A DNA stretch of 64,000 nucleotides from Chelonoidis abingdonii (taxonomy: Eukaryota; Chordata; Testudines; Testudinidae): the NCBI RefSeq assembly GCF_003597395.2, contig NC_133773.1, positions 126,929,517 to 126,993,516 of the forward strand, written 5' to 3'. The position numbers and the translations under genes are program-made. Every line of letters starts with the position of its first letter. The stretch's first letter is position 1. Shown one piece after another: positions 33,901 through 45,681 of this stretch. The notes beneath the pieces are model-generated. The model made no database searches. It was not told the origin of the DNA and saw only the letters and a list, made by a program, of their open reading frames with translations.

Positions 33901-35138
33901 TAGTAAATGCCCACGGGTGCCCACCCTGCCTCTAGAACTAATTGAAATTTGAAATTTTTTCTAAGCAACTTGGGTGAAATGGTTATTATCTTCCCTGAAT
34001 TACAATAAGGCTTTCCCTTACAATAACCAGCGCTATCCAAGATCTTGTTTAACTTATCATTTCTATGCATCTCCTATTGCTGTTTAGCTGTAGCCATAGT
34101 GAGCTCTCAAAGACCTAAAGTGGTGACGGACTAAAGTGGCTCATTCAAAGATTGCCCCTAGGAACGTCGGGGCAGGCCTCGTGTGGCCTGTTCCGCCTTT
34201 CAGAGGTCTGGATGAGATGATCACAGGTTCCTTCGGCCTTGAAATCTACTAATCTTGAATAGATGGACATCAGTCTTTTGGTGCGGCCCAGCTCCGGCCG
34301 AGGGAGGGGAGATGCTGAGACCAGAACACTATGGCGATGGCCATAGGGAGTGCTGGATCAAGGGGGAGGTGAGGGATAGTGAAAGGAAAGCGACATGGAA
34401 AAAGGAAATGGAAGAGGACAAGGGGAAGGAGTACAGAGCAGGAAAGATGAAACAAAGACTGTGGTAACAAGAACGGGCTCCAGAGCAGAGAAGGGAGAAT
34501 TCATTATCCCTTCTGAGGGGCGAGGAACCTAGTACTACAGTTCCTGCCTTAAACCTTCGTCTGAGCAATAATGAGTTTAGCCACAGGCGTCCTTTCAGTG
34601 AGCTTTGATCAGGCCTTCAGGGAGTTTTAAGGAACACCTAGAACAGGAGCCAGAGTGAAGAATAAAACAATGCATCAAAATGAACAGTCGGGAAAGGGAA
34701 CACTGCAACCCACTAGACGGGAGGGGGCCATGGTCAAGGGGCGGGGCGGGGAACGGGAGCGGGCTGTATAGACCGCACATAGTACGTTTTGCAATTCCAT
34801 GCACACCCCAGGGCAGCACTATGGAGTGACATTGGCACAGACACGCAAGGACAGTTGGACATTGGGAGACAATTTCCTGAAAAATGTGACATTCCAAGTG
34901 TTCCATTTCAGCGAGTTTGAAATGCCCATTTCATCACTACTTTCCAGCGATACTTTCCACTCGATCTTTATATTACCAAAATCTCTAGCTGTCGCAATGT
35001 ACTCCTATTTGTTTCTGAATTACCACACGTTAGCTAGTTCTCGCTGTTGGTATTGTCAAGGTATCTCTACTGTTACCCTCCTCTCCAGGTATGCCCGGCG
35101 GGAATCCTCTACATCTCCCAACCATCTCCCCCAACTTC
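33901..35138. other. Unassigned sequence between the two copies
   Basis: Mixed quality. 33950-34190 is AT-rich without known similarity. 34263-34780 is purine-rich on the plus strand with CpG-containing patches and no recognised element. 34790-35138 may be the continuation of CR1 ORF1 on the minus strand but is too diverged to prove. Open frames here have no motif. Confidence 0.4.
34195..34262 (+). repeat. CR1-type 3' end fragment
   Basis: The sequence TGGATGAGATGATCACAGGT followed by TCCTTCGGCCTTGAAATCTA and ATCTTGAAT is the typical plus-strand CR1 3' terminus (GATGATCxx...GGTCCCTTCxGGCCTT...AATCTATGA). Its orientation is opposite to the CR1 at 28.2 kb, so it is a separate insertion or part of the junction problem. 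Confidence 0.6.
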
Positions 35139-35400
35139 CTAGTTTAAAGCTCTCTTAATGAGGTCGGCGAGCCTCCATCCTAGAAGTCTATTTCCCTCCT
35201 TGCTTAGATGAAGTCCATCCTGAGCGAACAGTCGTCTGTCCGTAAATGCTTCCCAATGACCGTACATCCCAAAACCCTCCTTATAGCACCATTGCCTGAA
35301 CCATCTGTTAATCATCATAATCTTGTCGCTCGGAATATTACTTACAAAAAAGACCATAGTTTCAGTAAGTGAGATCCTGTGGCAAAAAGCTGAGACACAG
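35139..35400 (-). pseudogene. CR1 ORF1 esterase-like domain, C-terminal end
   Basis: The minus strand reads SDKIMMINRWFRQWCYKEGF, GMYGHWEAFTDRRLFAQDGL and HLSKEGNRLLGWRLADLIKR, ending in ALN and a stop (35365-35139). This is the C-terminal block of the SGNH-type esterase domain found in ORF1 of CR1-family LINEs. The DGLHL motif contains the catalytic Asp and His of block V. The open frame is long and clean here, in contrast to the degraded sequence 2 kb upstream. The frame that continues leftward in protein sense runs into the hAT element at 35417 and is chimeric. The ORF1 protein of CR1 acts with RNA; the esterase function in transposition is not settled. Confidence 0.8.
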
Positions 35401-35416
35401 CAAAGATCAATTAGAT

Positions 35417-36085
35417 TAGGGGTCTCAAACTCCCAGCCCGCAGACCATCTGCAGCCTGTGAACTTCCCCAATGTGGCCCGCAGAGCTCCAGCAGTTTTGG
35501 GGCGGTCTCTCACCGTTAGCCCCACCTGCTGCCTCTGGGCACTCCTCCTCCAGGGGCCCCGGCACTGTAGCGAAGCTGAGCGGCGTCTGCCTGCTCACTC
35601 CAGTGGCTGCCAGCCCCTCCCTGCAGCCCTGGGGCAGGTTGAGGCTGTGCCTCCATGCGCTGCCCCTGCCCCAAGCACCCCTGCAGCCAATGGGAGGCAG
35701 TGGGGGTGGTGTCTGGGGGCAGCAGCGCATAGTGCCCCCCGGCCTGCCCCACCTGAAGCCCCAGGTAAGTGCCAACCCCCCAACTTTCTCCCAGAGCCTA
35801 CACCCCCTCCTAACCCCAAACTGCCTCCCAGAACCTGTACCCCTCCTGCACCCCTACCCCAGAGCCTGCACCCAAACTCCGTCCCAGAGCCTGCACCCCT
35901 ATTCCAGACCACTTCCCCCACCCAAACTCCCTCCCAGAGCCTTAGGCAGTTGGGGGGTGGAGTTTTTGGGAGGGTGGAGTTTTGGGGGGGCAGGTTCTGG
36001 GCAGTATGAGTGATATTATTGGCCCTCTAGGAGGATTTGAGGACTGGCACTGGCCCTAAGGTAAATTGAGTTTTTGAGACATCTG
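35417..36085. mobile_element. hAT nonautonomous element
   Basis: A 669-bp element starting TAGGGGTCTCAAACTC (family start CAGGGGTCTC) and ending GAGTTTTTGAGACATCTG. It is flanked by a perfect 8-bp duplication AATTAGAT (35409-35416 and 36086-36093). The sub-terminal CCGCAGACCATCTGCAGCC and GTGGCCCGCAG words are typical of hAT elements with GGCCCGC-type ends. The interior is GC-rich with imperfect CCCAGAGCCTGCACCC repeats (35780-35945). The 110-228-codon open frames within it are composition artefacts. Confidence 0.92.
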
Positions 36086-39000
36086 AATTAGATCATTGTA
36101 GTAGGGTCCTCGTTGGGGTGGGTGGCCTGGTTGTTAGCATCCACTGAGCTGGGGGAGCATAGTAGTAGGTGAACTCTGGCCTGCCCACTCCAATGAGTTC
36201 TGACCCAGAGCCCTCGCAGAGTCAGTAGCATTGAACCTTGGGGGGTTGTGAATCCGCTGTTACACCCTCATTGGGTCGCTTGCAGCCATTACTCTCTCCA
36301 TTTCTGGTCTCAGATAAGAAGAAAGAAAAAAATTAAAAGGAAACCAAATCATCAGTCCTAGACCAACCCAGTCCAAGTTCTCCATGCTCAGTGGCAAGAA
36401 CTTCCATTTCTAAGCGTACGGTTTTTGGTAAGGTCGACTGAGGTGAATGAAAGTCCTCAGTGGAATGTGAGAACAAATAGAATGAATAGGAATAAAACTT
36501 CATTTACACCTCTGCCAAATTAAAAAGCGGAGGAATGCTAAAGAGAATGTATTGACTAGCTTTTTTGCTGGAATTGCTTACTGTTCCTACGCTCAATAAG
36601 ACCACTAAGACTTGCAAAAAAAGAGTTGCTAACTTGGTGAAAAATACTATCCATTAATCAGGTTAAAATGACACTGAAGAGCAGTATACCATCAGTGTAC
36701 CAAGCACCCATAGTAAGTGAGCTGAATCTAGAGACATAGGGAAAAAGAGTAATGTACTGTGTGCTCTCCTTTCTGGCATCTCTTTAAAAGAAGGCTTGCG
36801 AAAGTTTTTGAGAGAATGTTTCCATTGAAGCAGCTCATGTTCAAATTACCATAATTACCTCAGGAGGGATTTCACCAAAGTTTTATATTTATCACCTTAG
36901 TTTGCTTTTTCAGTTTCTCAAAGTTTGCTATTATGCTATCACCAGCGAACAGTGATGGATTGTGGAGGAAACAGCAAGTCTACTATAAGGCAATATTGCA
37001 AGGTGGCTGTGGATGTCACTATTCTTATTTTAAAAGAAACCTTTAAATGTGCACAACATTGAAAAAGCAGGACAACTAACTTTAAGGCAGGCCCAATTCC
37101 TGAAGAGTGGAAGAGGTCACCAAATCAGTGCATTACCACAGTAGAGCAGTAAGTCAAAAGAACAGTTCTTAGGACCTGATCTCTCACACAAAAGTTGCCA
37201 TCCCTACTAATTACATGCATATAGTCAAGGATGCTGCATTTTGTCTTAACTTATCTTTACAGTTGTTACTCTTAACAGAAGTGACAGTCACCTAGTCATA
37301 CAGGAAATGTCATACTGGGCAGAACCCTGGTCAGTTCTGTTGACTGTATGCTCTAATGACATCCCATGCTGTGACACTAATACTTTCCTGGTGACTTTTA
37401 TGCTTAGGTTCAGTTGTCAAACAAAATTGCTGCTACCAGCGCAGTTGATCATAAGAGCAGAAAGACTTGCAAATGCTTACACTTTCTATCTATGGTTTGA
37501 TGCAAGATGCCAGAATCTTTGCAGAAATTGCCACTTTAACGATATGCTACAGGAAAGATCCCACCCTAGTTCAGTGGCATATGAAATAATTATATTTATT
37601 AATTAGAGCTATTTTAAACTTATTTTATAGCCCCCACAGTGTTGTAGGTGTTCTACAAAAACAGATCTCTTCTTGAAGAGCCTTCTGTCTAAAAAGACAA
37701 AGTTGCAAGAGAAAGAGTTATGCTTCTTTTTTATGGTTTGTAATAAATTAGAGGACTGTTGCTTGAGGAACTGTGAAAAGAGGTTTTTTTTTGTTTTTGT
37801 TTTTTTTTTGAGCAGGTATTTGGGAATAAGGATGGGAGGACTTTCCAGCATCTGAGTAAACATGAAGATGCTTGTGAAAGAAAAGAGAACCAAGGTCCAA
37901 TTTTTGTATAAAAAATATTTTAATGCAAATATATATGTATGAAAACATCTCAGCATAAACTTATCATTTATAGCAAGGAAGTGTGTGATTTTTATTAATG
38001 ATACTGGCCATTTTAAAAACATACTATTTTAATTTCTTCAGGAGATATTTTTCAACAGGACCTTGGAAACAGCAAAGCATGGTTTATCATATTCCCAGGC
38101 TTTGTCTGATGCACTTTTCTGTTAATGTCTAGTACCTGAATTTCCATCATTTCTGCTTTCCTTAGCCCATTACCAGGTTATCCTCACAATCTCATTTAGG
38201 AAAGTTGACTGGGACATGATTTCAGCATGAGCTTGATTTGGTTTTTTTTGTACTGGAGGAGGTTTCTAGTACTGGTATACTTTGGCTTTTTAGCTAGCTT
38301 CAGAATTAATTAATGAGATTGATCTGTCCTCCTTGTTCTTGGGTTGTCTGTCTTTAACATTAGGTTGACAGTGCCTGCTTAATTAGCAAATGTCATTCTT
38401 AAACTAAATACCATCTTTTCTTAAATAGAAAGAAAATATCAATTTTGACTGATGGCAGATTCATAATAGAACAACAGATTTTACTAACCTTTATTCTTTT
38501 GAGGAAAAGATTGTATTTTGTTTTAGAAGATCCTTCAGAGATTTAAACTTAATAAAATCTTTGTCTAGACTTCTCAGTTTTGGATCTAAGGTTTTTAAAA
38601 GAGCTCCTCGTTATTGGAAGTATGGTGATAGTTGTTTATATGGCTGCAAGGACTTTAGTGTGCACAATGCTTTATAGACAAACAATACAGGCCCTGTCCT
38701 GAGGAACTAAACATTTTAGATTAGACATATGTATTTTATATAACTAATATCTTCCATCTTCCCCACCCAAAGGAGGATTTCTAGTCTTGGTTGAGGCATA
38801 CTGATGGAACAAAGGAGTTACAGTGATACACTCATGATGTTAGCTTTTCGTGTGGATCAATAGAAAATTTCAGTCTCCAGGGCTGTCAACATAGTTTTAA
38901 AAAAATCCGACTAAAATCACAAACAAGATGTTTAATTTTTTTAAGAAAGCTCTAATTTTTAAAAGCTATTTAAATATTGATCAAATGATGTTTTTAAAGT

Positions 39001-39432
39001 AAAATTAAGTTTTTAAAATTTCTAAGGATGCTATATCTTAGATGTCAAACACTGCAAGTTGCTTAGATACTATGGCGCTTAGATAAGAGTAAGGTGACAA
39101 TTTTTAAAGCTTCAATTTTCATTTACTTATTAATACAGTATAACAATTTGCTTCAATTATAGTGACTTACTGAAAAATGACATTCTTGTTTTTGCTTTGG
39201 TATTTGCCTATCAATGGTATTAGGTTATTATAGCACACACACCTGTTAATATCATATCTTGCATTTGCTATTTATAATTTATATCTAACAAAGCCAGAAC
39301 TCATCTTTGTGCTACTCTATTTTATGCTTCACGGTAAGCCCTAAACTGTTTTATGTCAATATATGTGATTGGGAGTCGTCATATACACTCCCTTAAACTA
39401 TGAGGTACACGGGCCAAGATGGTGGTAGTATT
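36086..39432. other. Intron, no gene; possible repeat near 36090-36330
   Basis: The first 250 bp (GGGTGGGTGGCCTGGTTGTT onward) are less AT-rich and may belong to the 5' part of the CR1 or another retroelement that the hAT interrupted. The rest is AT-rich unique intron. A T-rich tract lies at 37783-37810. Confidence 0.5.
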
Positions 39433-39632
39433 AGTAGCTCTTATGTAGCACTTTTTATCAGTAGAGCTGAGAACACTTAACAAAGGAGGACGATATCATT
39501 ATTCCCATTTTACAGATGGGGAAACTGAGCCACAGAAAGGAGAAGTGTCTTGTCAAAAGTCACCAGGAGGCCAGTAGCAGAACCAGTCTTTGAACTCAAG
39601 TCATCTGAGTTCCAGTCTAGTGGTAATACATT
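39433..39632 (-). repeat. MIR-type CORE-SINE
   Basis: The plus strand shows TTATTCCCATTTTACAGATG, GGGAAACTGAGCCACAGAAA and then CTTTGAACTCAAGTCATCTG, the reverse complement of the MIR consensus. The tRNA-derived box B-like region is at the right and the CORE at the centre. MIR is an ancient amniote SINE, so this is among the oldest datable insertions in the window. Confidence 0.85.
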
Positions 39633-40372
39633 AATTTATAAAACTAGATCAATAGTGGCAATGCATGTTAAGTATGTTCTGTTAGCTAAACAAGATACAA
39701 GTAACTGAAACTTGCAAATTTTGAGTACAAAATCTTAATATATATAACATTTAACCAACTTTAGACATTTTTTCTGCAATACAAATTACTCCATGAGGTA
39801 TTTCTCAAGTATATATACAATTTTATAAATTTTTATCTCACTCAGAAACTTCCAGACATGATAGAACCTATTTTGGGCTGAAGTTTCATATTTTATAGCA
39901 CTGTGACCTTGTCTACAGTGTACACATTTTTGACTAATAATCTTCATTAATGATTTCCCCCTACATGGACTGGCTTTGGCCCCAGTTAATTTCAGTTCTG
40001 TACACTATATTCTTACATGAGTTAATAAGATTTAAAAATTATAATTCCTGAGCCACTTTAGTGGAATTGATGTGTTAGCAAAGAAGTTCAGTGATGATAC
40101 TTGACAGGCCAAGTTTAAAAGCAACTTTTTTCTTGTTAATGAAGATGCAGTTTCAGTCTTCTAATACTGTGTAGAAATGCTTTATATTAAAAGAGGTTTC
40201 TGGATGGTAGCACTTGCTTCTTGTTTTAATATGATGAGAATAATTTCTCTGCATGATATAGCGAGTTCTCAGAATAATGTATGAGTCAGTTCCAAACATG
40301 GTTTAATGAAAATTATTCCCAGCACTACAGGTCACAAGTTTCTCAGCAGTGTGGTAATTTGACCCACTAAAG
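39633..40372. other. Intron, no feature seen
   Basis: AT-rich unique sequence up to the hAT target duplication CACTAAAG (40365-40372). Confidence 0.6.
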
Positions 40373-41145
40373 CAGGGGTGGGCAAACTGCGGCCCGCGGG
40401 CCGCATCCGGCCCACCAGCCATTTTAATTCAGTCCTCGATTTCCCACTAGGGAACAAGGTCTGGGGCTTGCCCTGGTCCAGCGCTCCAACTGGGGAACAG
40501 GGTTGGGGCCATTCTGCATGGTTCCCAGAAGCAGCAACAAGTCCCCCCTCTGGGTCCTATCTGTAGGGGCAGCCAGGGGGCTCCACTCCACATGCTGCCT
40601 CTGCCCCAAGTGCCACCCCCATAGCTCCCATTGGCCAGGAATTGTGGCCAGTGGGAGCTGCAGGGACAGCGCCTGCAGACAGGGCAGCGCGCAGCAGAGC
40701 TGCCTGACCGTGCCTCCGCATAGGAGCCGGAGCAGGACATGCCGCTGCTTCCGGAAACTGCTTGAGGTAAGCACTGTCCGGAGTCTGCATCCTTGAGCCA
40801 CCCCCCTGTGCCCCAACCCCTTACCCCAGCCCTGATCCTCCTCTCGCCGTCCGAACCCCTCGGTCCCAGCCGGGAGCACCCTCCTACACCCCAAACCCCT
40901 CAACTCCAGCCCCCCCACAAAGCCTAGCTGGAGCCCTCACCCCCACCCTCCCAATGCCTTGCCCCAGCCCGGAGCCCCCTCCCCTCTGAACTCCTCATTT
41001 CTGGCCCCACCATGGAGCTTGCACTACCAGTCGGAGCTCTCACCCCCTCCTGTACCCCAACCTCAATTTCATGAGCTTTCATGGCTTGCCATACAGTTTC
41101 CATACCCAGATGTGGCCCTCGGACCGAAAAGTTGGCTCACCCCTG
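40373..41145. mobile_element. hAT nonautonomous element (GGCCCGC-type ends)
   Basis: A 773-bp element beginning CAGGGGTGGGCAAACTGC and ending GTTGGCTCACCCCTG, flanked by 8-bp duplications CACTAAAG and CACAAAAG (one mismatch). The palindromic sub-terminal GCGGCCCGCGGGCCGC (40388-40403) is intact and CpG-rich, suggesting a young copy. The GC-rich interior holds no transposase; the open frames of up to 164 codons on the minus strand are not genes. Confidence 0.92.
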
Positions 41146-41682
41146 CACAAAAGTAAATTAGGAAGGGATCTGTTCTCATCAAGGTGTAACTTTGCTGTCC
41201 TTTATTACACAATTGTAGTCAGTCCTTGTATGGCATATTGGGGACCCATATAAAGTATAGCGTGACACTGGACACTATGAAATGATGTGATGTGATTTTA
41301 GTAAGTGATATCTTTATCTACCAACAATAAACACTGTGCAATATAAGACAAAAAAATGAGACAACTCATGCCTTGAAGAGCTTAGAGTGAAACACAGAAA
41401 CATTTACTGTCAATGGATTTTTGTCTCCTAAGTGCCCAAATCTTTTTGAAAATGAGATTTAGGCTTCTAAATCAGTTAGACATTGCAACACTGAGTACAG
41501 CAACACTGAAATACCTTTAAAAATCTGGGCTTTAGCTACCAGAGTTGTGATTTTGTGAAAAATACCAAATATCATAAGTTGAGTACCCTGTGAATCTCTG
41601 CAGGGCCCATTAGTGGGTGAGAGGGAGAATATGCACCTGCATCCTGCCCAACTTCTGTCTGTCTGCCAGATACACTCTCCTG
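41146..41682. other. Intron, no feature seen
   Basis: AT-rich unique sequence between a hAT element and a CR1. Confidence 0.55.
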
Positions 41683-42329
41683 GAACATAAGAACAGCCAT
41701 ACTGGGTCAGACCAAAGGTCCAACTAGCCTAGTATCCTGTCTTCCAATAGTGGCCAATTCCAGGTGCCCCAGAGGGAATGAAGAGAACAGGTAATCATCA
41801 AGTGATCCATCCCATGTAGCCCATTCCCAGCTTTTAGCAAACAGAGGCTAGGGAATCCATTCCTGCCCATCCTGGCTAATAGCCATTGATGGACCTATCC
41901 TCCATGAATTTATCTAGTTCTTTTTTGAACCCTGTTATGGTCTTTGCCTTCGCAACATCCTCTGGGAAAGAGTTCCACAAGTTGACAGTGCATTGTGTGA
42001 AGAACTAATTCCTTTTGTTTTAAACCTGCTCCCTATTAATTTCATTTGGTGACCACTGGTTCTTGTGTTATGAGAAGGAGTAAATAACACTTCCTTATTT
42101 ACTTTCTCCACACAGTTGTGATTTGATCGACTTCTATCATATCCTCACCTTAGCTATCTCTTTTCCATGATGAAAAGTCCCAGTCTTCTTAATCTCTCCT
42201 CCTTAATGGAAGTCATTCCATACCCCTAATCATTTTTGTTGCCCTTTTCTGTACCTTGTCTAATTCCAATACATCTTTTTTGAGAGGGAGCGACCAGATC
42301 TGCACACAAAATATGGGACTACCATGGAT

Positions 42330-42674
42330 TTATATAGACAATATAATATTTTCTGCCTGAGCATCTCTTTCTTTAATGATTTCCAACATTCTGTTTGCTT
42401 TTTTGACCGCCACTGCACATTGAGTGGATGTTTTCAGAGAACTTTCCACAATGACTCCAAGATCTGTTTCTTGAGTGGTCACAGCTAATTTAGACCCCAT
42501 CGTTTTATATGTATAGTTGGGATTATTTCCAGTGTGCATTACTTTGTATTTATCAACATTGAATTTCATCTGCCATTTTGTTGCCCAGTCATCCAGTTTT
42601 GAGAGATCCTTTTGCAGCTCTTCACAATCTGCCTGGGACTTAACTGTCTTGAGCAATTTTTGTATCATCTGCAA
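42330..42674 (-). pseudogene. CR1 reverse transcriptase C-terminal fragment
   Basis: A 114-codon remnant. LSKLDDWATKWQMKFNVDKY and KVMHTGNNPNYTYKTMGSKL give the typical CR1 RT thumb motif W...W.M.FN.dKckVmH.G..N...Y. LAVTTQETDLGVIVESSLKT follows, then AVAVKKANRMLEIIKERD, the post-catalytic helical region. The catalytic FADD box lies upstream on the minus strand and is degraded (near 42690). The element is inactive. Confidence 0.82.
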
Positions 42675-43302
42675 TTTGCCAACCTCACTGTTTTACCCAT
42701 TTTCAGATCATTTATGAATATATTGAACAGGACTGGGACCAGTACAGATCCTGGAGGATGTCACCATTTAACTCTCTCCATTCTGAAACTATTTATTCCT
42801 ACCCTTTGTTCCTTTCTTTTACCAGTTATTAATCCATGAGAGGACCTTCCCTCTAACCCTGACACTTATTTTGCTTATGAGCCTTTGGTGAGGGACCCTG
42901 TCATAGGCTTCTGAAAATCTAAGTACACTGGATCCTCCTTGTCCACATGCTTGTTGACCCCCTCAAAGATTCTAGAGATTGGTGAGGCATGATTCCTTTA
43001 CATACCATGATTTCCCAACAAATCTGTTAATCAATTGTCTGATTAATTCTGTTCTTTACTATAGTTAACCTTTGGCCAGTACTTAAGTTAGGCTTACAGC
43101 CTGTAATTGCTGGGGTTGCCTCAGGAGCTTTCTTTAAAAATTGGTGTCATGTTAGCTATCCTTCAGTCATCTGTACCAGAAACTGATTAAATAGTTACAT
43201 ACCATAGTTAATAGTTCTACAATTTCAAGTTGGAGTTCCTTCTGAACTCTTGGGTGATACTGTCTGGTCCTGTTGACTTATTATTGCTTAGTTTATCTAT
43301 TT

Positions 43303-45263
43303 CAGGGTCGGCAACCTTTCAGAATGGTGTGCGAGTCTTTATGTATTCACTCTAATTTAAGGTTTTGTGTGTCGGTCATACTTTTTAATGTTTTTTAGAA
43401 AGTCTCTCCTACAAGTCTATATATTATATAACTAAACTAGGTTGTATTGTAAAATAAACAAGTTTTCAAATTTTAAGAGCTCATTTAAAATAATAATTAA
43501 AATGTTGATCTTACGCCACCGACCCACTCAAGCCGCTCTGGGTCTGGGGTCTGTTCACCTAGGCCGGCAGTGGCTGAGTGGCCTGCGGTCCGGGACCCCA
43601 GCTGGAAGGGTCTGGCAGCCAGAACCCCAGACCGGCAGTGGGCTTGTGTGGGGCTGGTGCCGGGACCCAGACTGGCAGTGGGCAGAGCGGCTCAGCCTAC
43701 TGTCGCTCAGGGTTCCATCCCTCTGGCTCCTGCCAGCCAGGATCCCAGCTGCTGGACCTGCTCAGCCCAGTGCCAGTCTGGGTCCCGCCCTGCCCACATA
43801 CAGTGGGTACCCACTTTCTGCCTGGTTCTGGCCCATTCTCTTCCTCTCTCTGCATTGGGCTGAGGGTGGGAGTGGACCGAGCACAGGGCTGGGGGTGAGG
43901 GTCTGGCCAGGAGCTAGAATGAAGGAGGGGCCTCAGGGGGGGGTGGGGCAGAGTTTTGGGTGTGGGGACTTACCTGGGCAGCTCCCAATGTAGTGAGAGA
44001 GTGCAGGTGGAGATTGAGTGAGGGTGCAGGGGCTCCTGTTTGGTGCTCAGGGTGGAGGTGGGATGTGCAGGGTGCATGGGATATGGGAGGCAAGAGTCAG
44101 GCAGGGCTGGGGGCATTTGAGGGGCTGCAGGTGTCAGGGTACGGGGGCTGGATATCGTGTGAGGGTGCCAGTCAAGAGCTGGGTCATTGGAAGGGAGTGG
44201 ATGAAGGAGTCAACAGAGGGCTGGGTGGTACAGGGCTCAGGGCAGAGGGCTGGGTGTGTGGGGGGGTGTCAGGCTCAGAGCAGAGGGCTGGGTGACTGCA
44301 CCCCCCAGAACCCCAACGCCCCACGCTCCTTGTCCTGACTACCCCCTCCTGGGACCCCCATCCCTATCTAAGCCTCCCTGCCCCTTATCTCCTGACTGCC
44401 CCCCTAGGACCCTACCCCCCTACCTGTCTCCTGACTGCCCAACCCTTATCCACACCTCGCACCCAGACAGACCCCTGGACTCCCATGCCTAATCTAAACC
44501 ACTCCCGCCCCTGACAGGATCCCCAGAAACTCTGGACCCATACAACCCCCCCCGCTCCCTGCTGCCCAGCCCTTCTCCACACCCTACCTCTGACAGCCCC
44601 CCAGAACTCCGAACTCATCCACCCCCACAGCTCCTTGTCCTCAGACCACATCCCTAGAGACCCCCACCCCCTAACTGCTCCCCCAGGATCCTCTTTGCTC
44701 CCTGACTGCCCTGACCCTATCCACCCCCAAACAGACCCGGACTCCATGCCCCATCCAACCTCCCCTGCTCCCTGACTGCCCCCTCCAGAGACCCTGCCTC
44801 TAACCACACCCCATCCAACCCACCCTGCTCCCTGGCCCTTGACTGCCCCCACCCCTTACCCAACCCCCGGGCCCGGAGCCAGCCCCCTACCGTGAAGCTC
44901 CTTGCTCATCCAGAGCCCTGCCACCGCCGCCACCCCCATGCGCAGCCCTGCCTACCGCCCTCCCTCAGAGTGCTGTGATGCACGGCAGCAGGGCTCCAGT
45001 GAGCGAGGAGCATCTTTCCCCTCACAGAGCCAATGCTGCCCCGCGGTGAGCGCGCAACCGCAGCCCCTCGAGCGCTGCGCGTGCGGCGGCAGGGCTCTGG
45101 GGGAAGGCGGAGGGGCCAGCAGCTTGCTGCGCTCCGGCCGGCACGCTGGCCAAGACGCGGACCCCGCGCCTTGCGCGTTGGCAGGATTTTTAATGACACG
45201 CGGAGTCCCAGCAGGCAGCCGCGTGCCATTAAATTGGCTCGTGTGCCACAGTTGTCAACCCCT
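43303..45263. mobile_element. hAT nonautonomous element, about 2 kb, inserted in CR1
   Basis: Begins CAGGGTCGGCAACCTTTC and ends GTGCCACAGTTGTCAACCCCT with the inner ends also inverted (GTGTGCGAG against CTCGTGTGCC). It is flanked by 8-bp duplications ATCTATTT (43295-43302) and ATCTGTTT (45264-45271), one mismatch. Removing it rejoins the CR1. The interior is very GC-rich with G-rich (43850-44300) and C-rich (44300-44880) halves and a CpG-dense patch at 44900-45200. No transposase was recognised; the open frames of 78-183 codons are low-complexity artefacts. Confidence 0.88.
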
Positions 45264-45681
45264 ATCTGTTTGTTCCAAAACGTCCTCTAATGACACTCAG
45301 TCTGGGACAGTTCCTCAGATTTGTCACCTGAGAAGAATGGCTCAGGTTTGGGAATCTCCCACTCATCTCATGACCAGTGCAAAGGATGATTAGGCCATGC
45401 AGAGAAACTAAAGAATTCTGAGTGCTCCATTATCTCCATGTCCGTGGCCTCATGGTTTTTTCCTGCTCTGATGTACTTAAATTTTTTTTTTTTTACTGTA
45501 ACTTTTGAATCTGTGGCTAGCTGTTCTCAATTCTCTTTTGATCTTCCTAATTATATTTTTACACTGCACTTGGCAGTGTTTAAGCTCCTCCTATTTTCCT
45601 CATAGGATTTTGACTTCCACTTTTTAAAGGATGCCTCTTTGCCTTTGGTTAAAGATTTTTGGTTCATTTGACTATGCTTTT

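Noticed and set aside
35139..35525. Host SGNH esterase gene
   Set aside because: The DGLHL-containing sequence is the ORF1 esterase end of a CR1 LINE, and its upstream part comes from a hAT terminus.
35323..36013. Open frames of 228 and 180 codons in a GC-rich stretch
   Set aside because: They lie inside a hAT nonautonomous element with perfect 8-bp target duplication; proline/leucine-rich low-complexity translation.
40424..40918. 164-codon minus-strand open frame
   Set aside because: Composition artefact of the hAT element at 40373-41145; no transposase motifs.
43442..45393. Several long open frames (up to 183 codons) suggesting a GC-rich gene
   Set aside because: They overlap in many frames on both strands inside a 2-kb hAT element with low-complexity G-rich and C-rich halves.
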